Source: Phymatolithon calcareum (lineage: Eukaryota > Rhodophyta > Florideophyceae > Hapalidiales). Taken from it: 64,000 bases of DNA. Where the stretch lies: contig OZ345354.1 in NCBI GenBank assembly GCA_977006965.1, positions 186,001 through 250,000 of the forward strand, written 5' to 3'. Shown here piece by piece: positions 52,002 through 62,200 of this stretch; position 1 is the stretch's first letter; every line of letters starts with the position of its first letter. The position numbers were made by a program, and so were the translations under genes. Under the pieces are notes generated by a model. That model had not been told where the DNA came from. It ran no database searches and saw only the letters and a list, made by a program, of their open reading frames with translations.

Positions 52002-52141
52002 AATTACTGTATGGTCAACTTGGAAGTTTTTGAAGTTTTCGAAAACATTTACAGTATAATCATCCAAAATACTGTCGTCCCACACAACCAACACGTTTAC
52101 CGCATCCATTTCGACGGTACTGTAGCGTGCGTGCACCAACT
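52002..52141 (+). promoter_or_regulatory. AAA ATPase upstream region
   Basis: The 140 bp between the TIR element and the ATG at 52142. A close copy without the gene is at 30108-30250, which marks this block as a unit once moved by duplication. It contains TACTGTA/TACAGTA three times. No clear TATA box at a fixed distance. Confidence 0.45.
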
Positions 52142-53671
52142 ATGGCGATGAAGGTGGACGCAAGCGCCGCACCCTTTTCGCCCCCTCCTCCCTCCTTCCA
52201 CCAGTCTCTCTCCGCCACCCTGCACGCGGAATCTCTGCATAATCTCCGCGTCGCTCTCACAGCCGGGCATCGCACAGCCCTCTTAACCGGCGGCGACAGT
52301 CTCGCACGTCGCGCGCTCTCCCATCTCGCCCTTCCATCCGCGCTCACCACCTCCTGCTTACCCTCGCCCGCCGGCAGCACAAACGATCTCCTGTCCCTGA
52401 TCCGCACACCCGACGCCCTAATCCTCCACGACGTCGACACGCCTTCTGCGACCCCCGCCCTCGTCGCTCTGCTCGATTGCACCACCCGTCCCGTGCTAGC
52501 CACCGCGGCTACGGCAGATTCCGTCCCGCTCTCCCTCCGTCGCGCGCACCGTCTCGACGTGCACGTCGCCCTCCGTGCACCACCCCCTCCCGCACGCCTC
52601 TCTGCCTGGCGCGCCGTTCTGCAGCACCTCATCCCCTCCCTCCCGTCTTCGCGCGCCGCCGCGCTTGCCGGGCTGCTCGCGAACGTCACGCCCGGCTTCG
52701 ATGTGCGCGACATCCTGCGCGCCGCGGCGGAGCACCAGACGCGCTCGCGTGCGGCGTGGGACGCCGCCGCGGATGGCGCCGCGCTGCTCCGCGCTGTGTG
52801 TGCGACGCGTCCCGGCGTGGGGCTCCCGTTTGCGGCGTCGGGGGATGACGCGCTTGCCGGGTGGGCCGCCGTGGGCGGCTACGCGCGGCAGAAGGCGGAG
52901 CTGGAGCGCGCGTTGGGATGGGGTGTGATGCATGGCGCGACGTTTGCGCGACTGGGTGCGCGTGCGCCGCGCGGCGTGCTGCTGCACGGGATGCGCGGCG
53001 TCGGGAAGACACTGCTGGCGCACGCGCTGATGGGGCGATTGCGGCGTGTCAACTGGCTCTGCGTGGCGGCGGCGGACCTTTATGCGCGATATCTGGGAGA
53101 GTCGGAGCAACGGATAAGGATGCTATTTGGAAAGGCGAGGGAGATGGCGCCGTGTGTCGTGCTTCTGGATGATGTTGAGGCTGTTGCGGCGGATCGAAGG
53201 GAGGAAGAGGAGGGGGGAGGGACGGGTGTGGAGAGGCGGGTGCTTGGCGCGCTGCTGGCGGAACTGGATGGGGTTGGTGCGGACGAGGGGGATGCTTCTG
53301 TGGCCGTGCTTGCGTGCACGGCGTGTGTGGAGAGGATTGATCCGGCTTTGCTGCGGCCGGGAAGGATCGATGTGGTGGTGGAGATGCCGCTGCCGGATTT
53401 GGAGGACCGCGTGGAGATTCTCAGGTGTGTGGCTAAGGATATGCCGGTGGCGGAGAAGGGCGGGGATGACGACGGTGATGCGCGGAAAATGAGGGTGTTG
53501 CGAAGGGTGGCGCAGAGCACGGAGGGGCGCACGGGTGCGGATTTGGCCGCGATTTGCCGCCGGGCGGCGCTGGTGGCGATGGAGGAAAGCGAGGAACCGG
53601 AAGCGGTGCTGGAGCGGCACTTTGAGGTGGCGGTTATGGAGATTTGTGGCGATGCGGTGAATAATGGGTGA
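52142..53671 (+). CDS. CDC48-group AAA ATPase with degenerate first AAA domain
   Basis: A 509-residue intronless protein. An N-terminal AAA-like domain (about 25-205) has lost its nucleotide site: the Walker A position reads ALLTGGDSLARRAL and Walker B DALILHDVD. The second AAA (about 235-490) is well formed: Walker A GMRGVGKT (283-290, unusual Met-Arg for Pro-Pro), pore-loop region YARYLGESEQRIRMLF, and Walker B VVLLDDVE, with Asp replacing the usual catalytic Glu. The second-region homology box is 'IDPALLRPGRIDVVVEMPLP'. A helical lid with TGADLAAICRRAAL follows. The layout resembles AFG2/SPATA5-like or PEX1/PEX6-like type II AAA proteins, but the protein is short and lacks their N-domains, so the assignment is open. 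If the Glu-to-Asp change abolishes hydrolysis it may be a regulatory subunit. Confidence 0.72.
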   Translation: MAMKVDASAAPFSPPPPSFHQSLSATLHAESLHNLRVALTAGHRTALLTGGDSLARRALSHLALPSALTTSCLPSPAGSTNDLLSLIRTPDALILHDVDTPSATPALVALLDCTTRPVLATAATADSVPLSLRRAHRLDVHVALRAPPPPARLSAWRAVLQHLIPSLPSSRAAALAGLLANVTPGFDVRDILRAAAEHQTRSRAAWDAAADGAALLRAVCATRPGVGLPFAASGDDALAGWAAVGGYARQKAELERALGWGVMHGATFARLGARAPRGVLLHGMRGVGKTLLAHALMGRLRRVNWLCVAAADLYARYLGESEQRIRMLFGKAREMAPCVVLLDDVEAVAADRREEEEGGGTGVERRVLGALLAELDGVGADEGDASVAVLACTACVERIDPALLRPGRIDVVVEMPLPDLEDRVEILRCVAKDMPVAEKGGDDDGDARKMRVLRRVAQSTEGRTGADLAAICRRAALVAMEESEEPEAVLERHFEVAVMEICGDAVNNG

Positions 53672-53759
53672 TGCGCTGGTGAGCGGGTCATTTCATGCGA
53701 TTGGATTACTTCTGTACGGGCGCTGAAGGTGTTGTACGCACAAGAGGCTGGTTTGGGTC

Positions 53760-54270
53760 GTATGTCGCCCTCTGTCAGCTCCTCAAGCTGGAGCACCGCG
53801 TTTCTGACTGCCGCGGTGAGTGTCGAAACGCTACCGTCACGGCAGTCGTTCTCTCCCGCTGAGGCGGAAGAGGAAGCCCCGTTGCAAGGTCTGCGATATG
53901 AGAGTTACGCCAAGGGCATTCCTGCTGCTGCCGTTGACTCAGGTCTCGAGAAGGGGCTGCTCGTCACCGCCAAGAGCAACAGTGGAGCCGCTGTTAAATG
54001 CCGTGCTTTATGAACATGATGCGCGTCGGCTTGGAGGTGGAGGCGCTGGTGGCTCGTTGTGAAGGGGATGCGTAGCTGGAGGATGCGGAATGGGTTCAGG
54101 GTGACTCTTTGATGTCCGAATTTTGAAAGTTGAAGGAATGAGAAACGGCGAAGGCTTACGGTGCTGGCGGTGATTCCGAGGAAGATGAGAGAGTCAAAGT
54201 AACTGTCAGACAGTGATAGTGATGATGACGAAGCTGAGGACTCTACTGATAATGCCGACACTCCAAACTG
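53760..54270 (+). pseudogene. RRP15 pseudogene (third copy)
   Basis: Frames resemble intact RRP15 along its length: SSWSTAFLTAAVS (for GASIALSSAVS), GLRYESYAKGIPAAAVDSGLEKGLLVTA (two blocks here, for RLRFESNAKVIPDAATDATREKEFLATA), and near 54206-54260 the acidic tail LSDSDSDDDEAEDSTDN. Stops and frame changes separate them. It converges on a CDC45 3' relic, repeating the order seen at 10.4 kb and 15.6 kb. Confidence 0.65.
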
Positions 54271-54469
54271 ACGCGAAGGAAATGAGGAACAAGCTTGCAG
54301 CGACCCAGAGTATTAATATCGCATTGTCTCAGTATGCGGACGAGAGACTTGGCGCAAACTGCAGATCAGTTTCTGACGGTTTCGAAAAGATCGCTTGTGC
54401 GATTTATTCGTCGTAATGCCTCCTTCCTTGCAGTGCAATACCGCTTTGCACAATACTATCACGGAACAT

Positions 54470-54644
54470 TTTTGCAAAAATCGCGCAACCTTCACCTCTT
54501 GCCCGTCCTGAATATCAGAAGTACCACAGTCAAGTCCACTACTCGCAGTCCTACTCCCATTCTTCTCACCCAATTTCCGAGGCAGAATTCCAGAATAATT
54601 TTTTATCCCAACGCTTGTCGCTGCCACAGTAATCACGTCCTTCT
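54470..54644 (-). pseudogene. CDC45 3'-end pseudogene (third copy)
   Basis: Minus-strand frame VAATSVGIKNYSGILPRK, then GEKNGSRTASSGLDC and DIQDGQEVKVARFLQK, aligning with the last 60 residues of CDC45 (VAATSVGRKNDFG...; EIQDGQEVEFVRFLHD). The rest of CDC45 is absent. Upstream, on the same strand, is the phosphotransferase relic, the same fusion of relics as at 15.6 kb. Confidence 0.78.
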
Positions 54645-55450
54645 CGATGCGTCCGGTTCGATGCAGATCAACAGCTGTACTGAAGGAGAGTATGCGCGAA
54701 CTGCCAGAGCGGTGACGCTCGCGCTACGTGTCTTCAAAAACTTTGCTATGCAGTTGTTGCCCCATTGCGAACGTCCAGAACTCGGCTCCATGCTAAACTT
54801 CTTTCTTCAATTTCCTCGTCTCGGGCATTACTCTGCGGTAATAATTGAGAAAAACATCCATAGACGGAGAGCGCGCAACCCGGATTGAATCGATGTAGGG
54901 CTGCAGTGGAACGATTGATGATGTTTGGATTTTCGCCATCCTTAATGTTAGTATCCAGCCCAGTCAACATGCAATCCGAAAACATTCTTTGGACCCCTCA
55001 AAATCTTCTGTTTCTCCGGTGAAGGACACAAAAGGGATGCGATACTACTGCGTGCACCCAATCGACCAAATCCACTGTCCGTTTTATGAACCTAGTGTTC
55101 CGCTTTGCAAAGTCGCCGTGGACATACTCCTTCATTTGCTCCAACCATACCATAGTTTCTGATGCAACCTTTACTATGTCCTCTCCCAAATCTTTCATCT
55201 ACTTTCTAATTGGGCTGCGGTCTTCTTCCCAATTTTCACCACCAACGTCAGCTCACCCACGCCAACAACTTCCACTTGCGCTGAAAGCAACTCGTCTCTT
55301 TATTCTAGAGAGCTGATTTGCAGCTCACACCGCAACTTGACCGCCCACCAGTGTGAGTCGTGGCTCGCTCCTTCCTTCATGAGTGCTCAGACCAGCACAC
55401 CTATCATCACGAAGCATCTTAAAGGATTAGAATACGCCACAAGCTCAATG
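54645..55450 (-). pseudogene. Phosphotransferase pseudogene (second copy, inverted)
   Basis: Minus-strand pieces match the pseudogene at 14125-15610: GEDIVKVASETMVWLEQM, the catalytic loop YVHGDFAKRNTRFIKR with LVDWVHAVVSHPF, and a 36-bp near-identical stretch (TTCGGATTGCATGT... near 54960). The first half is very degraded and the NUDIX-like domain is not legible. Frames are broken. Confidence 0.65.
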
Positions 55451-55496
55451 TGCTCAGGGAATGGGAGCAATATACTGCATATTTATTGGGACTCGT

Positions 55497-55612
55497 TCTG
55501 AAAGTGCAATTGCTACTGCAATAACTCTCGCGCCACCAATTGCTACTGCAATAGCTCTCGCGCCACCAATTACTACTGCAATAACTCTCGCGCTACCAAT
55601 TGCTAGTTCTAT
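55497..55612. repeat. 30-bp tandem repeat, nearly four copies
   Basis: Unit AATTGCTACTGCAATAACTC plus TCGCGCCACC, with the fourth copy degenerate. On the plus strand it would translate as repeated IATAITLAPP, but no gene is evident; it directly follows the hAT-like fragment on the minus strand. Confidence 0.8.
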
Positions 55613-55632
55613 TGCATTGAGCACAATTGCGA

Positions 55633-56139
55633 TTAAGGCGTTACATGGTCAGCAGTACCTCCTGCATCGTGCATGACGGCGCCTCGCGTGTCCTTCAAAT
55701 CGTTTCTCACGCCTGCCCCAACCACTTCTACCAACTTGAACACCGTTTCGCGGAACGCTTTGATAGAAATGCCCACACCAAACTTGCTGAAGTCTCGGAA
55801 GCGCGAATTTTCGATATAAGTGATAGGGAGAGATAGTGAGACAATGACATCAATGTAGTAGTACATAGCACGCTCGCGATCCGTGCTTGACAGGGTTGTT
55901 TCAAAGTAGGACGAAATTCGCCCATCTCCTCCGTCTTCAACTTCGAGCGTTGAACTTACGCGATACAATTCCATCAACTTTGTCTCTTCGCCACCCGCTA
56001 CAGTGTGATGGACAAGAACACACACTGTCAGCACAATAGTGAGGAAATCAACCGTCCTCACGGGCACACTTTTACTAAAAAGAACCGGCACAAACGACTT
56101 TACTGTGCGGGGGTGCCCTCTAGTGTGCTTTCTCGACAC
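55633..56139 (-). pseudogene. hAT-like transposase fragment (tentative)
   Basis: The 168-codon frame has a segment YIDVIVSLSLPITYIENSRF, then FRDFSKFGVGISIKAFRETV and a final RGAVMHDAGGTADHV. This order (LP-F/I-x-x-I/V-E-x-x-x-F-R, S/I-x-x-x-x-R, then MHD-x-G/W-T) resembles the start of the catalytic domain in hAT transposases, where the first Asp lies in the last block. The frame stops immediately after, the downstream part is replaced by a 30-bp repeat array, and no BED finger is found upstream. Alternative: an unrelated protein. Confidence 0.4.
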
Positions 56140-56165
56140 ACACTAGCGAAGCACTACCGAGGGAC

Positions 56166-56492
56166 TTGCTCTTTAAAGACGAAGGAGACGGCTTGGAGGC
56201 GAGCAGAAAGAGGAAAATTCCTTATGATATTCCCGGGTCTACTCCCGCCATCATCAGACTACCGAAAGCACGTCACCGCCAATTGGCGATTAAATGGGCA
56301 TTCGGACGTTTTCCCCCATTGAGTACCACACTTCTGGAAGACAAATTCGGTGAAATCGTACCAACTCTCATGAACAAGCTCGAAGTGTACCTTCAAAGAT
56401 ATCGACTAACAGAAGAGGAGACTAGTGAGACTGAAAAGGCACTTGACAAAGTATTATTCCTCACAATCGTCTGTTATGACGACATGGAATAG
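56166..56492 (+). CDS. Hypothetical ORF of the 56-kb transposon-like region
   Basis: 108 residues, charged: RKRKIPYDIPGSTPAIIRLP, then HRQLAIKWAFGRFPPLSTTL and a helical, acidic C-terminus (RLTEEETSETEKALDKVLF). The upstream overlapping frame has a C...RHTLAKHYR half reminiscent of a zinc finger. I recognise no family; it could be a DNA-binding exon of a decayed element. Confidence 0.35.
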   Translation: MLFKDEGDGLEASRKRKIPYDIPGSTPAIIRLPKARHRQLAIKWAFGRFPPLSTTLLEDKFGEIVPTLMNKLEVYLQRYRLTEEETSETEKALDKVLFLTIVCYDDME

Positions 56493-56997
56493 ACCAAGAC
56501 AAAATAGAACGGCGACGTTGAGATTCCTACGAACAGGACAAGTGGACTCTAAGCTTTTCCCTCCACCTTCTCTGGAGGAGGGTTTTTGCAGCTAGGGCTA
56601 CGACGATAGCAACGAGCTTTTGCGGGCTTTAACAGAGTAACGGAGCTACCAAGATAGTAGCATCTGAAACGCATCTCCCTTACAGTCTTATGAGTGTTTC
56701 TGAGGGCGTTTAATAAATTCAAAATTCAAAAAAAAAACTACCATCGCGTTCCTTACACTTCATGCTATATTTCGCACCAACATTTGAATTTACAAGTCGC
56801 ATTTCGTTGCGACAGCGAAAGTTGAGAATCGGCTCGTGAATTTACAAACTGGAATGTCGAGCGAGCGCTGCTTTAAATTTCCCACCAACTTTTGAATTTA
56901 GAAAGTCGGACAAAAGCGCCAACTAGCACGAGAGCTCTCGTGGTCCAGAAAGTAAATTTAAATCGTCAACTCTCTGTGCAATCACTGTGCAGGTAGC
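56493..56997. other. Spacer in transposon-like region
   Basis: About 500 bp with short direct similarities (CCCACCAACTTTTGAATTTA and GCACCAACATTTGAATTTAC) but no clear termini or gene. Confidence 0.4.
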
Positions 56998-57018
56998 GTG
57001 ATCACCGAGCAGAAAACG

Positions 57019-57238
57019 ATGAAGAAGAAGAAGCTTACGTTATCCGAGAAGGTCAAGCTAAAGACCGGAAAACTACAGGCCGGCATTGCTCGACGCAACT
57101 ATACTGCAAGCGAAATCGGTCGTGTTGTGCGGTCGGACCCGAACAAGAAAACTCTTGCACACAACTGGGGGATGCGGGAAATATCGATCTCCCCAGCGCA
57201 TGGCCTTTACAGGAAATTATGTTTCATATTGCAAACTG
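57019..57238 (+). CDS. Putative first exon, basic N-terminal region
   Basis: ATG at 57019 opens MKKKKLTLSEKVKLKTGKLQ, then GIARRNYTASEIGRVVRSDP, a strongly basic helical start. At 57238 a good donor (GTAAGT) follows ATTGCAAACT, so the continuing frame beyond is probably intron. No downstream exon can be fixed. The region may be one element together with the ORF at 58067. Confidence 0.3.
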
Positions 57239-57361
57239 TAAGTAGGTGTGGAGAAGCATGTCGTCCAAATTGCTCTTCTTCCTATGAACTAAAGCGCTCT
57301 TTGACGGAATCTCATCATAATTGGCCCATAGAGCCTGTATTAAGCATAATGCTTATTTCGT

Positions 57362-57841
57362 AGGACTGTCCCTGGTTTTCCTGGTCCTCGTTGTCAAAAA
57401 GATATCATATTTGCTGCACGTAACAGGCGTTCCGCTTTCTTCGCCCTTTTCGTGAACGATTTCACGAAACGCGCTCACTAAAACAGCGAAATCTTTAAGA
57501 GCCGATTTCTCTGCCATGGACGAGAGCAGCATAAAAATTGCAGCGTATCCTCGATGACGTCGTGCGCCCCTACTGAAATATCAAGTTTTTCTTACGAAAC
57601 TCTTACGTTTAGTACGAAATCTGGTCGCCTCAAAATGGCTAAATCGGCTGGAAACAGCGATTTCGCGAAACTATGACGGTCGATATGTCCATGAAGAAAT
57701 TTTTATTTCGTAAATGTTTTTCGAGAAAAGGCTTCGGGGGCGGATTCTCTACAGGGTACACTTATGTCTTGCAAGAGTAAAAAATTCCGTCCTTGAGAGA
57801 TCGGCGCTTAAAGTTCTATAGAGTCCTTGCGTTTCGCACGA
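57362..57841. other. Spacer, no gene seen
   Basis: AT-rich, short frames. Contains TTTCACGAAACG-like short inverted motifs near 57455-57470. Confidence 0.4.
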
Positions 57842-57904
57842 AACAGCTGCCCCGGCGACGAAAACAGCTGCCCCGGCGATGAAAACAGCTGCCCCGGCGA
57901 AGGG
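57842..57904. repeat. 21-bp tandem repeat, three copies
   Basis: Units ACAGCTGCCCCGGCGAYGAA(A). On the plus strand they encode TAAPAT/MK repeats leading into KGTEPFFDTALGSKKRTKLT, so the array may be part of a coding exon. The reverse frame gives an FVAGAAV repeat that I regard as a shadow. Confidence 0.8.
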
Positions 57905-58066
57905 CACGGAACCTTTCTTTGATACGGCACTGGGGTCAAAAAAGCGCACTAAATTGACGCAACTTGCAGTAGTGCAGGGATGCTGGAGGTTGGAGAAATC
58001 AGTGTAATGCGCACGATCCAGACAGCAATGCAATACTAATTAATCTCAAACGCAAGATATAGGGGT

Positions 58067-58774
58067 TTGCTAGACCCAAAATTCTTCCGTGGTCGAAGCA
58101 ATTCTAAAGTGGTGAGATCGATATTTCCCGCAGCCCCCTGGCTTCAACAAGGATTTAAATGTTTCTGTCCAGCACAGTTCGATTACAAAGTTTTTCGTAA
58201 TGCAGTTCCGAATCCCCTTCTGACTGATTTGCTGGACTTAGAGCGCCAATTATTCAGTGCGGAGAAATTCGAATCCGAAGAGCTGCGCCTTCATCATTAT
58301 GAGCCGGTCGGAACCGAAGAGAATATCTCCCGAGCGAAATACATCTATCTCAGCCCGGAGCATATGCAAAGTGATTCTGTCAAAATGTTTTCGGCCCTCG
58401 CACATCAGTTCATAAGAGAAAAAATAGAGATATCCTCAAGGAACGAGTCGGTTGTCAAGAAAGGATTCAAATGTGGACTACTGGAGCTCTTCGATAAGAT
58501 GACCGACAAGCACGAGCCGAATTTTGCGTTTCTTGCGTACAACTTACCAAACGAGATGAATGGCATCGCGACTCATTCCGATTGCTATGCGGTGTGGGGC
58601 GTGGCTGTGCTCCTACTTCTTGACGGTGGCTCTGTCGATGGAGGTCTCCAAATTGAAAGTGTTGACATTAAGCAAGTTGTTGGTGATATCGCAGTTATAG
58701 ACAACAAAGCGCGTCGCTCTGTTCCAATTAATTCTAGGAACAAGCCCTGGACATCTTTGAATCTTTGGTTTTAA
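58067..58774 (+). CDS. Possible degenerate TET/JBP-like 2OG-Fe(II) dioxygenase
   Basis: The 235-codon frame is probably a last exon: a TACTAAT branch-point-like sequence and AAG precede it near 58035-58058. The C-terminal 70 residues look like a double-stranded beta-helix: HSD at 170-172 (the HxD iron motif), AVLLLLDGGSVDGGLQI, VVGDIAVIDNKARRSV and WTSLNLWF. In TET/JBP-type enzymes (often carried by Kyakuja-Dileera-Zisupton transposons) the distal iron His precedes the V-x-P and an Arg precedes the final strand. Here the His position appears to be Arg217 and the Arg is not obvious, so activity is doubtful. The N-terminal part (YEPVGTEENISRAKYIYL) is unassigned. Low-certainty family call. Confidence 0.4.
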   Translation: MLDPKFFRGRSNSKVVRSIFPAAPWLQQGFKCFCPAQFDYKVFRNAVPNPLLTDLLDLERQLFSAEKFESEELRLHHYEPVGTEENISRAKYIYLSPEHMQSDSVKMFSALAHQFIREKIEISSRNESVVKKGFKCGLLELFDKMTDKHEPNFAFLAYNLPNEMNGIATHSDCYAVWGVAVLLLLDGGSVDGGLQIESVDIKQVVGDIAVIDNKARRSVPINSRNKPWTSLNLWF

Positions 58775-58782
58775 AGTAGTCT

Positions 58783-58946
58783 ATGCCTCGCAGGTTAAAT
58801 AGCCCAAAGAAAAGAACATGTCCAACGAGATCTGAGCGTTTGCATGCAGAAAGGGCAAAACTATTGAGCACCTTTGCAGATGAGCTGCCAAATGCAAGCG
58901 GTTGCCACGCATGGCAGAAAAAACAAGATGTATATCACCTCCATAC
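58783..58946 (+). pseudogene. ORF interrupted by the LTR retrotransposon
   Basis: Starts MPRRLNSPKKRTCPTRSERL nine bases after the previous stop and runs KQDVYHLHT into the LTR at 58947; the other side of the insertion continues CATACCCTTCCTCATCTT at 63983. The short basic product is not recognised; it may belong to the same transposon as the upstream ORF. Confidence 0.4.
58942..58946. repeat. Target-site duplication, left (CATAC)
   Basis: CATAC directly precedes the left LTR; the same five bases directly follow the right LTR at 63983-63987. Confidence 0.92.
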
Positions 58947-59250
58947 TGTTGTCCAGAGGTCGAATTGGAGAGCAGACACTGAGTCCGGGAGGCGAAGAAG
59001 AGTTAATCAGATGCTTGCTTCCACTTTTACTTCAGCCACCAGATGGGGCGGCTTATATGCCTGTGCGCTGGTGTCTGAATGACACACTAGGTCGCACAGT
59101 GCAGACTAACTTCTGAGATGATTTCGGGGCGTTCCCACATTTGGGCACACATCCCAAATCAGGAACATTACGTTGCCCTCTCAGAATCAACCTAGCTTAC
59201 ATTGCAGAGATACATTCAAGGTGAACAATACCTATCGTGTCTGCACGACA
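58947..59250 (-). repeat. 3' LTR of the Ty3/gypsy element
   Basis: 304 bp, TG...CA ends, one mismatch to 63679-63982. It is the 3' LTR because the element reads on the minus strand. Confidence 0.93.
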
Positions 59251-59285
59251 TCTCTCCGTTCCAGAATGAAAAGCCTCTTGTCGAA

Positions 59286-62200
59286 TTAATCTTCTCCTGC
59301 TGCATCATCCTTAGCTCTCCAGTACTTCTTGATGACTGCAATGTCATCAAAATTTTCAACTGGCTCCCAGCTGGGAGAGATTCTTTTGTCCAGCCACACA
59401 ACCTTGTACTCCAGATTGTTTTGTGCAGTGTTTTTGTGATCAGCAATGCAGTCGATTTTGTGGGAGTTAGATTCTACCACGGCATCATCTCCGAGCCTAT
59501 GCACGAGCTTGAGCTGATCGGCGGGAACGGTCCGCTTCAATATTTCTCCGACATTGTCCTTCAGAACATAAGCACCACCACGATTTCTTCTGACCACAAT
59601 GAAGGGTCCTTCGTATACAGGATCCCACTTGGACTCTCTTGTCTTATCAACCATCATGACATAAGATCCGGCTGGGAAAGCGTTATCATCAATCATGCGA
59701 AACTTAGCAGAGTGCGCATCAGAATATTTCTTCTTCGCTGCGGAAACGCGTTCGTTAACTGATGGATATATCTCATTAACAAGAATTTCCTGTCTTGATT
59801 TCCAAACAGCTAGATCAAGATTCTTGTTAAGTTTCACGTCCTTGTACTCGCGAAACTCGTTCAGCCTCCTCCCAAACATCAGAGAGAAAGGTGTACTGCC
59901 AGTGCTTGCGCTGACTTTCGCGTTGTATGCCAACTGAACATATGGCACGAATGCAGGCCATTGTGTGATCGCGCCTTGCAATTCCTTCTTCAACATTGAT
60001 TCAACAACTCCATTTGTACGCTCAACAGCCCCATTCGCTCTCGGGTTATATGCTGAGATTGTTCGATGATCGATGCCGTTTAGCTTTACAAGTTGGTTGA
60101 TCAGACGGTTGACGAACTCAGACCCATTGTCTGACTGCATGATTTTGGGAATACCGAAAATTGAAAACACTTCCCAGAGAGCCCTTGCGACAACCTTCAT
60201 GATTTTTCCAATAAGCGTGCGCAAGACTGTAAACTTCGTCATAATATCAGTAATAACGAGTAAGGTGTCTTCGCGATTACTTCCCTTCGGTAGAGATACG
60301 ACAAGATCAATAGCAATGTGATCCCACGGCATTTCAGCTGATATAGATCGAAGAGGATGAAATCCTCGTTTTTGCACGTTATAGCGCAGACACGGCTTAC
60401 AAGACCCAATTTTTCTCTTGATGTCGCCGCGAATATCAGACCACCACCATCCATCGTTCCAAAGCTTTTGGAACACAGCGAGCTCTCCGAAATGCACAAA
60501 GGAGTGGGCGCGGTCAATAAGCTCTCGTTTTTCATCATCGGAGGGTGGCTCTTTTTTGTCTCTTATTATGTGCGACCGGGTGAGTGCATTGAATGAGGTC
60601 GCCTCGTGCACGCGACTTAGCGCATCTGACATGATATTTGTCTTGCCTGGGACATGTATAATTTCAAAGTCATGTTCCATTAGCGTATCAAACCAATCAA
60701 TCATCATATGGTTTGCGTGCTTTTGGGTGAACAAATACATGAGGGCTCGATGATCCGTGTGCAGCACAAATTTTTTTCCAGATATGTAGGTGGCGAACTT
60801 TTTGATCGCCCACACAACAGCGAGAAGCTCTTTCTTAGTCGGACTGTACTTCTTTTCCGACTTGTGGAGGGACCGGGAGGCGAAAGCAAGGTAGTTCATC
60901 TTCCCATCTCTCTCCTGTCCAATCCATGCACCAATTCCAACATCCGAGGCATCTGTGCAAACTGTGAACATTTCGCTATCGTCTGGGTAAGATAGTATCG
61001 TCTTCTTCGCCATTTGATCTTTCAAGAAGTCGAATGCGGAAACCATTTTTGGCGTCCACTGAATGACCCCCGGCTTCCGTCGAACAGCATCCAAAGGTGC
61101 TGTGATACTTGAAAAGTTCCTTATAAATTGACGGTAGTAGTTTGCGGTACCAATGAACCGCTGAAGCTGCTTTGAAGTCTTTGGTCTCACCCAGTGAGTT
61201 ATTGCAGAAACTTTTTCAGGATCCATTTCAATTCCTTTTCCAGATGCAATGAACCCCAGAATGCGAATCATCTTCTGGCCGAACCTGCATTTGTCGGCCC
61301 TGACAAGCATGTTGAAAAACGTCAGCCTATTCAGAACAGACTTCACGTGCATGATATGTTCCTCCTTATTACTCGAGAAAATTACAATGTCGTCCACATA
61401 ACATGCAACAAAATGCAAGTCTTCAAACATTTTGTCCATCAGGCGCTGGAACTTCGCTGTCATCGTCTTGATTCCAAAAGGAGCACATTTGAATCTGTAG
61501 TGACGCCCTTCCCATTTAAAAGCAACCCAGTTCCGTTGGTCAGGTGGGATGCTGAATCGAAAATATGAATCACGTATGTCGATAGTTGAGTATATCACAT
61601 CGGGTCCATGTACGGATCCAAGTTTGTCCAGGATCTCGGATATTTTCGGCAACGGGTATGAGTCATCCTTGAGCCTTGGATTCAGTGGCCTCAAGTCGAG
61701 GCATGTGCGTATATCAACCCTTTGTCCGTAGGCGTCCTTCTTAGGTACTGCTAGAACTGAATAACAGTTTAAGCAATCGTCTGGCGCGGGCTCGATAACA
61801 TCGGACTCGAGCCATTTCATGACGGTTGCAGTGACGCGAGGAATGTCTTGACGTTTGACAAAATTCATACTCCGCCATATAGGGGTGGTATCATTTGGCT
61901 CGATTGTAAGTATAGCCAAGGGATGAGTGCACCTGCTGTATACTGGAAGATTTTGATTCTCCTTCAACACCGTTGCAACGGAGCTGTCTAGCTCCTCAGC
62001 AGACATGCCGTCGACTTCAGGCTCTGAATCATCTTCATCTTCAGCGCCATTGATATCGTTAGTGGTGTTCGGGGGTTTCACAGGAACACCACTTAGCTTA
62101 TAGCCGAAAATCTTGAAGTGGCTGAGTCCAATAACCATGTCACGACCAGGTGGCATTTTTAGCACGTCAGCCTCGCAGGGAACAGTTTTGTCTCCATTCC

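Noticed and set aside
55461-55676. Plus-strand ORF with IATAITLAPP repeats
   Set aside because: Consists of a 30-bp DNA repeat without other protein features.
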